Shown: positions 46,701-56,023, counted from the stretch's first letter. The stretch: DNA of 64,000 nt from Ferroacidibacillus organovorans (GCF_001642725.1 NZ_LSUQ01000010.1:22670-86669); one strand, 5' to 3'. Made by a program: numbers and translations. The notes: generated by a model not told the origin, from the letters alone.

Positions 46701-48051
46701 GACAGAGTACGTATTTCGCGCAGGGACGATCTCGACGATCGCCGACAAAACTGCGTTTGGCTATGTGCGTAAATGGGCTGAAGAAACGGGCAAACGGCTT
46801 CGTCCTGCAGAGATGAGGCGGCTTGCGGCTGGCTGTGAAGGGGTAAAGCGCACGACGGGACAGCATCCTGGGGGACTGATCATCGTGCCGAGTGATCACG
46901 AGATCTATGATTTCTGTCCGATTCAGCATCCGGCGGATGATTCGTCATCACAAACGCGCACGACGCATTTTGATTTTCACAGCATACATGACAATCTCTT
47001 GAAATTGGACATCCTCGGTCACGACGATCCGACTGTCCTTCGCATGCTAGAAGACTTGACAGGCGTTGATGTGCGCCGAGTGCCTGTGGATGATCCAAAC
47101 GTCGTCTCCCTTTTTCGCGGAACAGAAGCATTGGCGGTTACTCCGGCGCAGATCCACTCCAATACAGGAACGTTTGGGATTCCGGAGTTTGGCACTAAGT
47201 TTGTGCGACAGATGCTTGAAGATACGAAGCCGGCTACATTTTCTGATCTTGTGCGCATCTCCGGGTTGTCGCACGGTACGGATGTGTGGCTCAATAACGC
47301 GCAAGAATTGATACGAACAAGAAAGATCCCACTGGCTCAAGTCATTTGTTGTCGCGATGACATCATGGTGTATCTTATTTATCAAGGTCTCGATCCATCG
47401 CGCGCGTTTCGCATCATGGAAAGTGTTCGCAAAGGCAAGGGTCTTAGCGATGAAGACATGGAGGTCATGCGCGGGGCGGGCGTGCCTGACTGGTATCTGC
47501 AGTCGTGCCAGCGCATCAAATACATGTTCCCGAAGGCGCACGCAGCCGCGTATGTTCTGAATGCAGTGCGCATCGCGTACTTTAAGGTGTACCATCCGCT
47601 AGCGTTTTACGCCGCGTATTTTACGGTGCGCGCGAGTGATTTTGATCTTGACGTGATGAACCGCGGTGCCGATGCGATTGAGTTGACGGTGCGTGAGATT
47701 GAGCAAAAAGGCAAAGAGGCGAGCAACAAAGAAACGGACATGTTAACCGTTCTTGAGGTGGCGCTTGAAATGACGAGACGCGGTTTTAAATTCTATCCGC
47801 TTTCGCTGGAAGAAAGTCACGCAACCCACTTTTTACTTAAAGCAGACGGATTACTGCCGCCGTTTGCGGCAGCCCCAGGCATTGGCGCTGCTGCGGCCAC
47901 ATCAATCACCAAAGCGCGTGAAGAATCCCCGTTTATCTCGTGGGAGGATTTACGCGAACGTGGTCGGGCGAGCAAGTCGGTCATCGAACTGTTAAACGGG
48001 TATGGTGCGTTGACCCATCTTCCAGTGACCAATCAACTCTCCCTCTTTTAA
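43714..48051 (+). CDS. polC: DNA polymerase III PolC-type alpha subunit
   Basis: This is the leading-strand replicative polymerase of low-GC Gram-positives with built-in proofreading. The 1445-residue product has an N-terminal domain, an OB fold (residues about 230-330), a PHP domain starting RIELHAHTKMSALDS (about 341) split by the 3'-5' exonuclease (FDTETTGLSAAEDELIEIAG, about 430; HRALADAEATGHVF), a zinc finger (CESC ... CTLC, about 919-950), palm motifs GSRGSVGSSLVATLLD (about 892) and PDIDLNFSGEYQ (about 972), and a helix-hairpin-helix near the C-terminus. ATG 43714. No gap or frame break is visible. Confidence 0.98.
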   Translation: MSADPMNVNAHQENVENQVAEMLGLSLPPFKLLDDVTNAVQELKRAKAEVSVQTRARRLRIRIPSLPLALWPALCQIWQGLRRSAPTVELDVIQEQPSERFASDEIEEAQAFGALLYAVAKEQPLFQGMLHHARYHYELNRLTLYVATLPDGVALTKLTQRIEALLSSFMGTKTHFNFKLHENRDEIVEAFRREVETTSMEFGRQQTEAIATDERPVAANFRLQIGGAIEEQARRCVELQDEMNRVVIEGRIFGVDIQSLKNGRKLYKWFLTDETDSLTCKYFSNANSAEESLDSLRDGLHLRVRGSTKFDVHDGELVMMVRDVQQMDVAVQKDEMESKRIELHAHTKMSALDSVVSAFDLVKHAAELGHRAIAITDHGVAQAYPDAYKAGKTFGIDILYGVEAYLVDAGLTIVSRSKPDVSLDSQTYVIFDTETTGLSAAEDELIEIAGVKMTKGTIVDTFSQLIRPKRSIPPKISEITQITNDMVTSAPSVEEVLPQFQAFCKGALLVAHNAEFDQGFLDVQCRKLGMARFDQPILDTLSLARCLYPGERNHKLKTLTQKFSITLINHHRALADAEATGHVFFKMMDHIKQEGIATTLDDLNALGRNQNSVSRSRPHHMTILTATRHGLRNLYELISLSHTKYLHREPRIPRSLLLEYRKGLLFGSGCHRGELFQALVRGKSDDELIAIADFYDFIEVQPVDQYADLFDSGEVSGPAVIRQYHKRLLAIADQLGKPVVATGDVHFLYESDAVFREIVKNSIPPHKRESRSQNRLRLHFRTTREMLDDFAHFGERAHEVVVANSHRIADQIESFSPLPDRVYPPLMEGADDDVKRLAIERVHALYGDELPSVVAERVEKELHSIISNGFAVNYLIAQKLVTQSLRDGYIVGSRGSVGSSLVATLLDITEVNPLPPHYRCESCRTSEFILDGTVGSGFDLPDRACTLCGLPLIKDGQDIPFETFLGFKGDKVPDIDLNFSGEYQARAHRYTEELFGTEYVFRAGTISTIADKTAFGYVRKWAEETGKRLRPAEMRRLAAGCEGVKRTTGQHPGGLIIVPSDHEIYDFCPIQHPADDSSSQTRTTHFDFHSIHDNLLKLDILGHDDPTVLRMLEDLTGVDVRRVPVDDPNVVSLFRGTEALAVTPAQIHSNTGTFGIPEFGTKFVRQMLEDTKPATFSDLVRISGLSHGTDVWLNNAQELIRTRKIPLAQVICCRDDIMVYLIYQGLDPSRAFRIMESVRKGKGLSDEDMEVMRGAGVPDWYLQSCQRIKYMFPKAHAAAYVLNAVRIAYFKVYHPLAFYAAYFTVRASDFDLDVMNRGADAIELTVREIEQKGKEASNKETDMLTVLEVALEMTRRGFKFYPLSLEESHATHFLLKADGLLPPFAAAPGIGAAAATSITKAREESPFISWEDLRERGRASKSVIELLNGYGALTHLPVTNQLSLF

Positions 48052-48128
48052 GGTGATCACGCCATCCCGCGATAAAAGAGTTGCGTGACCAGACGCTTAG
48101 TGCGCATGGGTCGGTGCGGGCGAGTGCA

Positions 48129-48157
48129 TTGCAATGGGTGTAGCAAGGTGGTATACT
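48129..48157 (+). promoter_or_regulatory. Sigma-A promoter of the rimP-nusA-infB operon
   Basis: TTGCAA (48129-48134), a 17-base spacer and TATACT (48152-48157) lie in the 268-base gap between polC and rimP, 163 bases before the rimP ATG. The leader is long and contains two perfect hairpins. Confidence 0.7.
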
Positions 48158-48195
48158 TTTACCAACGCGACGTAACATACCAATGTGTGCTACTG

Positions 48196-48225
48196 GAGTG
48201 GGGTTTCCCCACTCTTTCGTTTGTG
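48196..48225 (+). terminator. Attenuator-like hairpin in the rimP-nusA leader
   Basis: Perfect 8-bp arms GAGTGGGG (48196-48203) and CCCCACTC (48207-48214) with a TTT loop are followed by TTTCGTTTGTG. It lies about 40 bases after the promoter and well before rimP, as a leader attenuator would. The T-tract is interrupted, so termination may be partial. Confidence 0.5.
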
Positions 48226-48274
48226 TATGTGCAGTGGCACCTTTGGGATGTTCCGTCGATTGGCTACGGGTGCG

Positions 48275-48299
48275 ACGTGTTCAGGTAGCTCGAACACGT
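48275..48299 (+). ncRNA. Second leader hairpin before rimP
   Basis: ACGTGTTC (48275-48282) and GAACACGT (48292-48299) form a perfect 8-bp stem with a 9-base loop, just before the GGGAGG ribosome binding site of rimP. No U-tract follows. Confidence 0.4.
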
Positions 48300-48319
48300 A
48301 TGGATTTGGGAGGTCGTTT

Positions 48320-48784
48320 ATGGCAAGGCAAAAGGTGACGGATCTCGTTGAGCAGTTGATTACTCCTGTCCTCCGCGAGAACGGCCTGGAATTGGTTGAA
48401 ACAGAGTACAAAAAAGAAGGCGCCAATTGGATGTTGCGCGTCTTTATCGATCGTCCTCAGGGCGCCGTGGATCTTGATGACTGCGCGAAGGTGAGCGAGT
48501 CGCTTTCGATACTCCTTGATGAGTCGGACCCGATCCCGAATGCTTACTTCCTCGAAGTCTCCTCTGCAGGTGCGGAACGGCCTTTGCGAAAACCACGCGA
48601 TTTTGAGCGCGCTGTCGGTAAACGTGTCTACCTCAGTTTCTATGAACCATATCTAGGCCACAAAGAAGTAGAAGGCACCCTTCTTTCCTTTGCGGATGAA
48701 AAACTTGAGATTGAAACGGACGATCAACGCCTGCTTGTTTTACTCGATAAAGTTGCGAGTGCCAGGCAAACGATTGTTTGGTGA
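48320..48784 (+). CDS. rimP: Ribosome maturation factor RimP
   Basis: RimP helps 30S maturation. The 154-residue product shows TPVLRENGLELVETEYKKEG, LRVFIDRPQGAVDLDDCAKV, FLEVSSAGAERPLRKPRDFE and the C-terminal SH3-like strand. ATG 48320 follows GGGAGG. It starts the rimP-nusA-ylxR-ylxQ-infB-rbfA-nrnA-truB-ribF series. Confidence 0.96.
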   Translation: MARQKVTDLVEQLITPVLRENGLELVETEYKKEGANWMLRVFIDRPQGAVDLDDCAKVSESLSILLDESDPIPNAYFLEVSSAGAERPLRKPRDFERAVGKRVYLSFYEPYLGHKEVEGTLLSFADEKLEIETDDQRLLVLLDKVASARQTIVW

Positions 48785-48833
48785 GTTTGTTTTGTTTTTG
48801 TTGTGACGCGGTGTGAAGGGGGAATGGACGGCG

Positions 48834-49919
48834 ATGAATGCCGATTTTATGGAAGCGCTCGAGCAATTAGATAAAGAGCGAGGAATAAGCAGTGAGGTCG
48901 TCCTTGAAGCGATAGAGGCGGCACTCATTTCTGCGTATAAGCGCAATTTTAATTCTGCGCAGAATGTGCGCGTGGAGATTGATCGGGCAACGGGAAAGAT
49001 TCGCGTATACGCGCGAAAAACTGTCGTTGAGTCACCGAATGATCATCGTTTAGAGATCGCGCAAGAGGCTGCGGAACAGATCGACACAAAGTATCAACTC
49101 GGAGATGTTGTTGAACTTGAAGTGACGCCGCGCGACTTTGGACGCATCGCCGCACAGACAGCGAAGCAGGTTGTTACTCAGCGCATTCGCGAGGCAGAGC
49201 GCGGAATTATCTACAACGCCTATGCGGATCTTGAAGAGGAAATCACATCGGGTGTCGTCACGCGCATCGACCATCGAAATTATTACATTGATCTTGAGCG
49301 AACAGAGGCACTCCTTCCTGCTAGTGAGGCATTGCCGGGTGAAGTGTTGCGGATGGGCGATCGCATCAAGGCGCTGATCACGCGCGTTGAAAAGACGACC
49401 AAAGGTCCGCAGATCATGTTATCGCGCATCCACACGGGCCTCTTGCGGCGGCTTTTTGAGCTGGAAGTTCCAGAAATTTACGATGGCGTGGTGGAGATCA
49501 AAAGTTTGGCGCGTGAGGCGGGGATGCGTTCAAAGGTCGCCGTGTATTCACGCAATCCTGACGTCGATCCGATCGGTGCATGCGTTGGCCCAAAAGGGAT
49601 GAGGATTCAAACCATCGTAAGCGAACTTTGCGACGAGAAGATCGATGTGGTGGAGTGGAGCGTCGATCCTGGCATTTTTGTGGCAAGCGCATTATCCCCG
49701 GCAAAAGTGGTTGACGTCGAAATTGTCGAGGGCGAAAAGGTCGCGCGTGTTGTCGTGCCTGATCATCAACTCTCGCTGGCGATTGGAAAAGAGGGGCAAA
49801 ATGCGCGGCTTGCCGCAAAGTTGACTGGCTATAAAGTCGATATCAAAAGTGAGAGCCAGCTTGGGAGAAGCCAGTCTGTTTTTGCAAAACTCAACCTTGA
49901 GGCGTTTGCAGAAGACTAG
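48834..49919 (+). CDS. nusA: Transcription termination/antitermination factor NusA
   Basis: NusA binds RNA polymerase and modulates pausing, termination and antitermination. The 361-residue product has the N-terminal domain (NADFMEALEQLDKERGISSE), an S1 domain (about 135-200), and two KH domains (SREAGMRSKVAVYSRNPDVD, IGACVGPKGMRIQTIVSEL; AIGKEGQNARLAAKLTGYKV). ATG 48834 fits the family start; the Shine-Dalgarno AAGGGGGA is about 11 bases upstream. Bacilli-type NusA lacks C-terminal acidic repeats, as here. Confidence 0.98.
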   Translation: MNADFMEALEQLDKERGISSEVVLEAIEAALISAYKRNFNSAQNVRVEIDRATGKIRVYARKTVVESPNDHRLEIAQEAAEQIDTKYQLGDVVELEVTPRDFGRIAAQTAKQVVTQRIREAERGIIYNAYADLEEEITSGVVTRIDHRNYYIDLERTEALLPASEALPGEVLRMGDRIKALITRVEKTTKGPQIMLSRIHTGLLRRLFELEVPEIYDGVVEIKSLAREAGMRSKVAVYSRNPDVDPIGACVGPKGMRIQTIVSELCDEKIDVVEWSVDPGIFVASALSPAKVVDVEIVEGEKVARVVVPDHQLSLAIGKEGQNARLAAKLTGYKVDIKSESQLGRSQSVFAKLNLEAFAED

Positions 49920-49931
49920 GAGGTGTGGAAG

Positions 49932-50204
49932 GTGCCACGCAAAATTCCGCTTCGCCAGTGTGTGGGGTGTCAAGAAATGAAACCGAAGCGTGAAATGACG
50001 CGCGTGGTACTCACACAAGATGGCGAAATCATGCTTGACCAAACGGGAAAAAAGGCGGGTCGTGGCGCGTATCTTTGCGCCAATCCAGAGTGTCTTGAAA
50101 CGGTGAAAAAAAGGCGGGCGTTGGATCGCGGGCTGAAAACAAGCGTTCCCGGCGAAGTGTATGACACTTTGTCACGCCATCTGAGAGGTGATGACCGTGA
50201 CTGA
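49932..50204 (+). CDS. ylxR: YlxR family RNA-binding protein (DUF448)
   Basis: The 90-residue basic protein has the family pattern IPLRQCVGCQEMKPKREMTR at the start and GRGAYLCANPECLETVKKRR with ALDRGL in the middle. YlxR-type proteins bind RNA and have been linked to regulation in Bacilli. GTG 49932 is chosen because AGGAGGTG lies 7 bases upstream; GTG 49923 overlaps that site. Confidence 0.93.
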   Translation: MPRKIPLRQCVGCQEMKPKREMTRVVLTQDGEIMLDQTGKKAGRGAYLCANPECLETVKKRRALDRGLKTSVPGEVYDTLSRHLRGDDRD

Positions 50205-50517
50205 TGTGTTTTCGCTTCTCGGTTTTGCTGCGCGTTCTCGTCAACTGGTGAGTGGAGAAGAGATGACACTTCGCGCGATAAGAACGCGTTCGGCAGGTCT
50301 CGTGATCCTGACGGAAGACGCGGGTAACAACATGGCAAAAAAGATCACAGACAAGTGTAAGTATTACCAAGTACCTCTCGTTGTTTGCTTTGATCGGAAT
50401 CAACTGGGGAAAGCGATAGGCAAAGAGGCGCGAACCGCGATCGCAGTCACTTCTCCTGGATTCGTGAAAAGCATTCGTGAGGCGCTCGGTGAAATTCAGG
50501 GGGTGAGCGCATTTTGA
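50197..50517 (+). CDS. ylxQ: L7Ae-family ribosomal-type protein YlxQ
   Basis: The 106-residue protein has the L7Ae/L30e fold signature [20 protein letters not shown] near the N-terminus and [38 protein letters not shown]. This family binds kink-turn RNA. GTG 50197 lies 8 bases after GAGAGG; ATG 50191 is the alternative. It overlaps ylxR by 8 bases and infB by 4. Confidence 0.92.
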   Translation: MTDVFSLLGFAARSRQLVSGEEMTLRAIRTRSAGLVILTEDAGNNMAKKITDKCKYYQVPLVVCFDRNQLGKAIGKEARTAIAVTSPGFVKSIREALGEIQGVSAF

Positions 50518-53500
50518 CAAAATTGCGCGTCTATGAATATGCTAAACAACTAAACATGTCGAGCAAGGAAATCATTACAATTCTTGGGCGCTTAAACATG
50601 CCGGTGAATAACCATATGAGCGTCATGGAGCCGGGGATGGTTTCTGCCGTTGAGAGTTTTTTTTCGGATGTGAAGGCGCGTGCGGCGACGAAAACGGCAG
50701 CTGAGCAGCAGCGGATTCAGGCGCAAGAGGCAGCGCGCAAGAGACAACTCGAACAAAGTAGTAGTGAGGGAGAGGCGAATATTACGGGGAATGGTTTGAA
50801 CGAGAAAGATGGAAATGAACGCCTGGCAAACGGGGCTGTTATCGCACCAATTCGCAAGGATGAAGAGCGTCAAGCGACGAATCTTGAACGATCGCGTACT
50901 CTCACGGTTGAGCATGACCAACCGCCTGTCGCAAAGGAAGCACACACAGAAGCATCAGTGATTCCGGCTGCGCGCGAAGATTCTGCCATTACAGGCGCAC
51001 GCTCAACACAGCTTCAGACAGGGACGTCGCGTGTGGATCGTAATGCAGGCGGTTCGTCGAGTCAAGGACGCCCGCAAAGTCAAGGCGGTCGTGAGCGGTT
51101 TGGTGATCGCTCCTATGATGAGCGAACTGCACGCGCAGGGAATACATCGCAGGATGGCGCTTCGGCGACCGCCGTTGAGCAATTGTCGAGTCAAAACAGT
51201 GGCCCGCGCTACCAAACCACAGATCGTCCTTATGGCAACCGTCCACAGGGTGACCGCCCCCAAGGGGATCGCCCTTATGGCAACCGTCCGCAGGGTGACC
51301 GCCCCCAAGGGGATCGCCCGTATGGCAACCGTCCACAGGGTGACCGCCCCCAAGGGGATCGCCCGTATGGCAATCGTCCACAGGGTGACCGCCCCCAAGG
51401 GGATCGCCCTTATGGCAACCGTCCGCAGGGTGACCGCCCCCAAGGGGATCGCCCTTATGGCAATCGTCCACAGGGTGACCGCCCCCAAGGGGATCGCCCG
51501 TATGGCAACCGTCCGCAGGGCGACCGCCCGTATGGCAATCGCCCTCAAGGAGAGAGAACAGGCGGTTATGCTGGTGGAGCGCCACGCTCTGGCGGTGGGG
51601 CACCACGCTCTGGCGGTGGGGCACCAGGTGGCAACCGTCCCTTTGGTGATCGCCCTGCGCGCACTTCTGACGCGGGACGCCCAGCAGGTTTCGGACCTGA
51701 CCGCAAACCGGCAGGTCGAAACGACGCGCGCGGCGGGAGAGCGTTTGGTGGTGGCACTGCGGGTTCGCCGAATGGCGCAGATCGCGGCGGACAAAACAGC
51801 GCATCGCGCAACAAACGCGGTGGTGATCGCACTCAAAACAGCCGGAACACATCGTCAGATCGCCGCGAGAATGCGCGGAAGATTCAACCGCCTCGCGGTC
51901 GTAAAGGACGCGCTGAGCAAGTGACGCGGACGTTTGAAGGCCCGCGCACGATCAAAGTCGACGGACCGATGACGGTGAGTGAGTTTGCGCATATGCTTCG
52001 TCGCGAGGCGTCTGAAGTGATTAAAAAACTTCTGTTTCTGGGCGTGCTCGTCACGATCAATCAAGAGATAGACACCGATACGATGGTGCTTGTCGGAAAT
52101 GAGTTTGGTACAGAGGTTCAAGTGGCGGCACCGCGCGATATTGAAGCGGAAGAGATGCTCCACGAAGTGGTCGATCAAGAGACACTGGAGCATCGCGCGC
52201 CGATTGTTACGATCATGGGGCATGTCGACCACGGGAAGACGACGCTTCTTGACTCGATTCGCGAGACGAATGTCACGGCGTCTGAGGCGGGTGGAATCAC
52301 TCAGCACATCGGAGCATACCAAGTTGAAATCAATCACAAAAAAATCACCTTTCTCGACACGCCTGGTCACGAAGCGTTTACTACGATGCGCGCCCGCGGT
52401 GCGCAGGTCACCGATATCACGGTGCTCGTCGTCGCGGCAGATGACGGTGTCATGCCGCAGACGGTAGAGGCGATCAATCACGCGAAGGCAGCCAATGTAC
52501 CGATCATTGTGGCGGTCAATAAGATGGATAAACCGGGCGCCAATCCGGATCGCGTCAAACAGGAGTTGACAGAGCACGGACTCGTCGCAGAAGAGTGGGG
52601 TGGCGACACGATTTTCGTGCCCGTCTCAGCGCTTAAGCGCGAGGGGATCGACACGCTGCTTGAAATGATCCTCCTCGTCGCAGAAGTGGCTGATCTCAAG
52701 GCGAGTCTCTCCAGTCGCGCGCGGGGATCAGTCATTGAAGCACAACTTGACAAAGGGCGGGGCCCAGTGGCAACCATTCTCGTGCAGACAGGCACTCTGC
52801 GTGTGGGCGATGTGGTGGTCGCTGGGAATACGTTTGGCAAAGTGCGGGCGATGGTCAACGATCGCGGGCGTCGCGTCAAAGAGGCCAATCCGTCAACACC
52901 TGTCGAAATTGTCGGATTGGGCGATGTGCCAAGCGCTGGCGATCCGTTTGTCGTCTATGACGATGAGCGTCAGGCGCGCCAAGTTGCAGAGCGCCGCGCA
53001 GGTCGTCAACGCGCGGAAGAACTCGGTGCAACATCGCGCGTTACGCTTGATGACCTCTATAAGCAGATTCAAGAGGGCGAAGTAAAAGATCTCAACTTGA
53101 TTCTGAAGGCAGACGTGCACGGATCGTCCGAAGCGGTACTCGGTGCGCTGCAGAAGATTGATGTGAGCGGTGTACGCATTCGTGTGCTTCACACGGGTGT
53201 CGGCGCTATCACAGAGTCTGATATTCTTCTCGCGTCGGCGTCAAACGCGATTGTCATCGGCTTTAATGTTCGTCCCGAGCCAAACGCGCAGCGCATGGGC
53301 GAATCTGAGAAAGTTGACGTTCGCTTATATCGCGTGATTTACAATCTGATCGAAGAGATTGAAGCGGCGCTTAAGGGCATGCTAGATCCTGTTTACAAGG
53401 AAGTTGTCCTCGGCCGCGCAGAGATCCGCCAAGTTTTCAAGGTCTCGAAGATCGGAAACATCGCAGGTGCGATGGTTCAAGAGGGCAAGCTTGTTCGAGA

Positions 53501-53693
53501 CAGCCAGGCGCGCCTGATTCGCGGTGGCGTTGTCATTCACGATGGGCGTCTTGATTCGCTGAAGCGTTTTAAAGACGACGCTCGCGAAGTGGCGTTCGGG
53601 TATGAGTGCGGTCTCACGTTTGAACGGTTTAACGATATCAAAGAAGGCGACATCGTTGAGGCGTACAAAATGGAAGTTGTGAAACAAGACTAA
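50514..53693 (+). CDS. infB: Translation initiation factor IF-2 with a large disordered tandem-repeat insert
   Basis: IF-2 places initiator tRNA on the 30S subunit and joins the subunits, using GTP. The 1059-residue product has an IF2_N domain at residues 1-45 ([20 protein letters not shown]), then a long low-complexity linker (about 45-480) that includes the tandem repeat at 51222-51551, a second IF2_N domain (about 480-540), the G domain with [16 protein letters not shown] (about 567), [20 protein letters not shown] and NKMDKP, then domains II, III and IV. The start is TTG 50514. Compared with B. subtilis IF-2 (about 716 residues) the linker is some 340 residues longer. Confidence 0.97.
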   Translation: MTKLRVYEYAKQLNMSSKEIITILGRLNMPVNNHMSVMEPGMVSAVESFFSDVKARAATKTAAEQQRIQAQEAARKRQLEQSSSEGEANITGNGLNEKDGNERLANGAVIAPIRKDEERQATNLERSRTLTVEHDQPPVAKEAHTEASVIPAAREDSAITGARSTQLQTGTSRVDRNAGGSSSQGRPQSQGGRERFGDRSYDERTARAGNTSQDGASATAVEQLSSQNSGPRYQTTDRPYGNRPQGDRPQGDRPYGNRPQGDRPQGDRPYGNRPQGDRPQGDRPYGNRPQGDRPQGDRPYGNRPQGDRPQGDRPYGNRPQGDRPQGDRPYGNRPQGDRPYGNRPQGERTGGYAGGAPRSGGGAPRSGGGAPGGNRPFGDRPARTSDAGRPAGFGPDRKPAGRNDARGGRAFGGGTAGSPNGADRGGQNSASRNKRGGDRTQNSRNTSSDRRENARKIQPPRGRKGRAEQVTRTFEGPRTIKVDGPMTVSEFAHMLRREASEVIKKLLFLGVLVTINQEIDTDTMVLVGNEFGTEVQVAAPRDIEAEEMLHEVVDQETLEHRAPIVTIMGHVDHGKTTLLDSIRETNVTASEAGGITQHIGAYQVEINHKKITFLDTPGHEAFTTMRARGAQVTDITVLVVAADDGVMPQTVEAINHAKAANVPIIVAVNKMDKPGANPDRVKQELTEHGLVAEEWGGDTIFVPVSALKREGIDTLLEMILLVAEVADLKASLSSRARGSVIEAQLDKGRGPVATILVQTGTLRVGDVVVAGNTFGKVRAMVNDRGRRVKEANPSTPVEIVGLGDVPSAGDPFVVYDDERQARQVAERRAGRQRAEELGATSRVTLDDLYKQIQEGEVKDLNLILKADVHGSSEAVLGALQKIDVSGVRIRVLHTGVGAITESDILLASASNAIVIGFNVRPEPNAQRMGESEKVDVRLYRVIYNLIEEIEAALKGMLDPVYKEVVLGRAEIRQVFKVSKIGNIAGAMVQEGKLVRDSQARLIRGGVVIHDGRLDSLKRFKDDAREVAFGYECGLTFERFNDIKEGDIVEAYKMEVVKQD
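51222..51551 (+). repeat. 45-bp tandem repeat array inside infB
   Basis: Six full units of 45 bp encode [15 protein letters not shown], followed by two 30-bp units encoding [10 protein letters not shown]. Units differ only at a few third positions (for example CCA/CCG, CCT/CCG, AAC/AAT). The array is in frame and rich in Arg, Pro, Gly, Asp, Asn and Gln, so it should be disordered. Copy number is likely to vary between strains. Confidence 0.95.
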
Positions 53694-53731
53694 AGCCTTG
53701 CGAATCGATGTTTTGTAAAGTAGGTGAGTTT

Positions 53732-54115
53732 GTGAAAATCCGCGTTGAACGAATTGCGATTCAAATCCAGCGTGAGATCAGTGAAGTGATCCGCGGTGAG
53801 ATTAAAGATCCACGAATCGGATTTCTCACGGTGACAGGCGTTGAGTTGTCAAACGACATGGCACACGCAAAAGTTTACGTGAGCGTTATGGGTACGAAAG
53901 AGGAGCGCGAAACATCACTCGCAACGCTCGCGCGCGCCGCAGGATTTCTGCGCAGTGAGGTCGCGCGCCGCATCCGCTTGCGCACGGTTCCAGAGCTTCA
54001 TTTTATCCTCGATGAATCGATTGACTATGGCGAGCGCATCGGCAATGTATTGCGCTCGATCGCGAAAGATTCACCGCCAGGAAGCGGGGAGACGGGTGTG
54101 AAGAGCGATGGATAG
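53732..54115 (+). CDS. rbfA: Ribosome-binding factor A
   Basis: RbfA binds immature 30S and the 5' helix of 16S rRNA. The 127-residue product has the KH-type core: RVERIAIQIQREISEVIRGE, IKDPRIGFLTVTGVELSNDM, AHAKVYVSVMG, RTVPELHFILDESIDYGERI. GTG 53732 follows TAGGTGA; an upstream ATG gives a family-unlike extension. ylxP, found before rbfA in Bacillus, is missing. It overlaps nrnA by 8 bases. Confidence 0.95.
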   Translation: MKIRVERIAIQIQREISEVIRGEIKDPRIGFLTVTGVELSNDMAHAKVYVSVMGTKEERETSLATLARAAGFLRSEVARRIRLRTVPELHFILDESIDYGERIGNVLRSIAKDSPPGSGETGVKSDG

Positions 54116-55097
54116 AGACGATGATTTGAGGATGTATGAGCAGATCACCGAGACGCGCGATTCACTTTTAATCGTTTGTCACATTAGTCCTGACGGTGAT
54201 GCGATTGGCGCTGCGCTCGCGATGGCGCTTCTGTGTGATCAAGTGGGGCGACCGGTCATTCTTGCGAATGATGATCCGATTCCTAAACGTTACGCATTTT
54301 TGCCAGGGGCGGATCGGTTTGTGCGCACGGCCGATCTGGCAGATGAGTTTGATCAGATTCTCGCCGTCGACTGTGCAGATATCCGACGAATGGGTGAGGT
54401 GATTCACAGAAAATCGCAAACAGGCACCCTTTTAAACATTGATCACCATGAAACGAACTGCGGATTCGGCGATGCGAACCTCGTCGACCCGCACGCGTCA
54501 GCGACTTGTCTCGTCCTTTATCGCATGCTGCGCCGCGCGGATGCGCCCATCTCGCGCGACATGGCGCTGTGTCTCTATACCGGCATTGTGTTTGACACGG
54601 GCGGATTTCGCTATAACAATACAACACCCGAAATTCATCAGGTTGCGGCCGATCTGCTCTCGCGTGGATTTCAACCTTTCATGGTGGCGGATCGCGTCCT
54701 TGAGGCGCTCACTCGTGAACAAGTAGAACTTGTGCGGCTCGGACTCGCCACACTTGAAGTGGATGAAAACGGGAGAATCGCCTATGTATCGGTTACGCAG
54801 GAGATGATTGCAAAATCAGGCGCAGATGAGGGTGAGGCAGAAGTGCTTCTCCCGTATACGCGTTCGCTTTCGGGGATTGAAGTCGGGCTGCTCTTTCGTG
54901 AACGTGCAAACGGTGATGTAAAGGTGTCGCTTCGCTCACGTGATCTCGTGGATGTGGCTGCCATCGCGCTCGCTTTTGCTGGAGGGGGACACGTGCGCGC
55001 CGCGGGCTGCCAATTGCCGGGGCCTTTGCCTGATGCGATCGCACGCGTTTTGAAACTGGTGCGCGCCGCGGTTGCCGAGGCGGATGCGCGCGTATGA
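54108..55097 (+). CDS. nrnA: DHH-family bifunctional oligoribonuclease/PAP phosphatase NrnA
   Basis: NrnA degrades short RNA and dephosphorylates 3'-phosphoadenosine phosphate. The 329-residue product has DHH motifs (VCHISPDGDAIGAALAMALL, VDCADIRRMG, NIDHHETNCGFGDANLVDPH) and the C-terminal DHHA1 domain with GGGHVRAAGCQLPG. ATG 54108 lies inside rbfA's end. It overlaps truB by about 4 bases. Confidence 0.95.
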   Translation: MDRDDDLRMYEQITETRDSLLIVCHISPDGDAIGAALAMALLCDQVGRPVILANDDPIPKRYAFLPGADRFVRTADLADEFDQILAVDCADIRRMGEVIHRKSQTGTLLNIDHHETNCGFGDANLVDPHASATCLVLYRMLRRADAPISRDMALCLYTGIVFDTGGFRYNNTTPEIHQVAADLLSRGFQPFMVADRVLEALTREQVELVRLGLATLEVDENGRIAYVSVTQEMIAKSGADEGEAEVLLPYTRSLSGIEVGLLFRERANGDVKVSLRSRDLVDVAAIALAFAGGGHVRAAGCQLPGPLPDAIARVLKLVRAAVAEADARV

Positions 55098-56020
55098 TGC
55101 ACGGCGTTTTTGTTTTGAACAAACCTTTGGGGATGACCTCGCAACAAGCGGTGACTCGCGTAAAGCGCATGCTTCAGGCGCGCAAAGCCGGGCACACTGG
55201 TACGCTTGATCCAAATGTAGCGGGCGTACTGCCTGTCCTGCTGGGTTCAGCAACGCGGCTGTCTGACTACGTCATGGAGAGTGAAAAAGCGTATCTCGCC
55301 ACAGCGTGGCTTGGGTCATCTACAGATACACAAGATCACACAGGGCGCGTACTCGCGGTTTCTGACGCGACGCATCTTGGCGATCATGAAATAAGAGATG
55401 CGCTATCCACGTTTCTCGGCGTGACAATGCAGATTCCCCCAATCTATTCGGCCATTCACGTGGCTGGACGCCGTGCGCATGAGTTGGCGCGCGCCGGGCA
55501 ATCCGTTGTCCTTGAGGCGCGCGAAATGGTTGTCCACGAAATAACTCTCCAGCAGATTACGCGTCGCGCGGATTCGCTTCTTGTGAATTTTTCTGTGCGC
55601 TGTGGGAAAGGGACGTACGTGCGAACCCTTTGCCATGATCTCGGCGTAAAACTCGGTGTTCCCGCCCACATGTTTGAGCTTACGCGAACCAAAAGCGGCC
55701 CCTTTTCGCTTGCTGACGCACACAGTTTTGATGAATTAGAGCGTGGTTTGGCTTCTCTTGTTCGCCCAACGGAGGACGCTGTGCCTGCTCTGCCAAAGCT
55801 TACTGTCGCAAAAGATGCGCTACATATGATTTTTCACGGTGCCCCGCTTTTTTTGACAGACGCCTTTGCCGCAGGTCAGGGTGTAGCCTTTCATGTGGAT
55901 CGCATCATTGGTATCCGCGTCTGTGACGAGTTGGTTGCACTTTATCGCGTACGTGAATATGAAGGGGACATGTGGCGGCTTACAGCGCACAAGGTTCTCG
56001 TGCAGCAGGGGGTTGAGTGA
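55094..56020 (+). CDS. truB: tRNA pseudouridine(55) synthase TruB
   Basis: It isomerises U55 in the T-loop of tRNA. The 308-residue product has GVFVLNKPLGMTSQQAVTRV, HTGTLDPNVAGVLPVLLGSA (catalytic Asp), the KAYLATAWLG strand and GKGTYVRTLCHDLG, with a C-terminal PUA-like region. ATG 55094 or the adjacent ATG 55097 overlaps nrnA. Confidence 0.97.
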   Translation: MMHGVFVLNKPLGMTSQQAVTRVKRMLQARKAGHTGTLDPNVAGVLPVLLGSATRLSDYVMESEKAYLATAWLGSSTDTQDHTGRVLAVSDATHLGDHEIRDALSTFLGVTMQIPPIYSAIHVAGRRAHELARAGQSVVLEAREMVVHEITLQQITRRADSLLVNFSVRCGKGTYVRTLCHDLGVKLGVPAHMFELTRTKSGPFSLADAHSFDELERGLASLVRPTEDAVPALPKLTVAKDALHMIFHGAPLFLTDAFAAGQGVAFHVDRIIGIRVCDELVALYRVREYEGDMWRLTAHKVLVQQGVE

Positions 56021-56023
56021 GAT

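Noticed and set aside
51222..51551. Regularly spaced repeats that could be taken for a CRISPR array
   Set aside because: Units are contiguous with no unique spacers, the period is a multiple of three, and differences are silent within the infB frame. It is a protein-coding tandem repeat.
50989..51852. Long minus-strand ORF with 15-residue repeats
   Set aside because: It is the antisense shadow of the infB repeat array; no ribosome binding site and no independent coding character.
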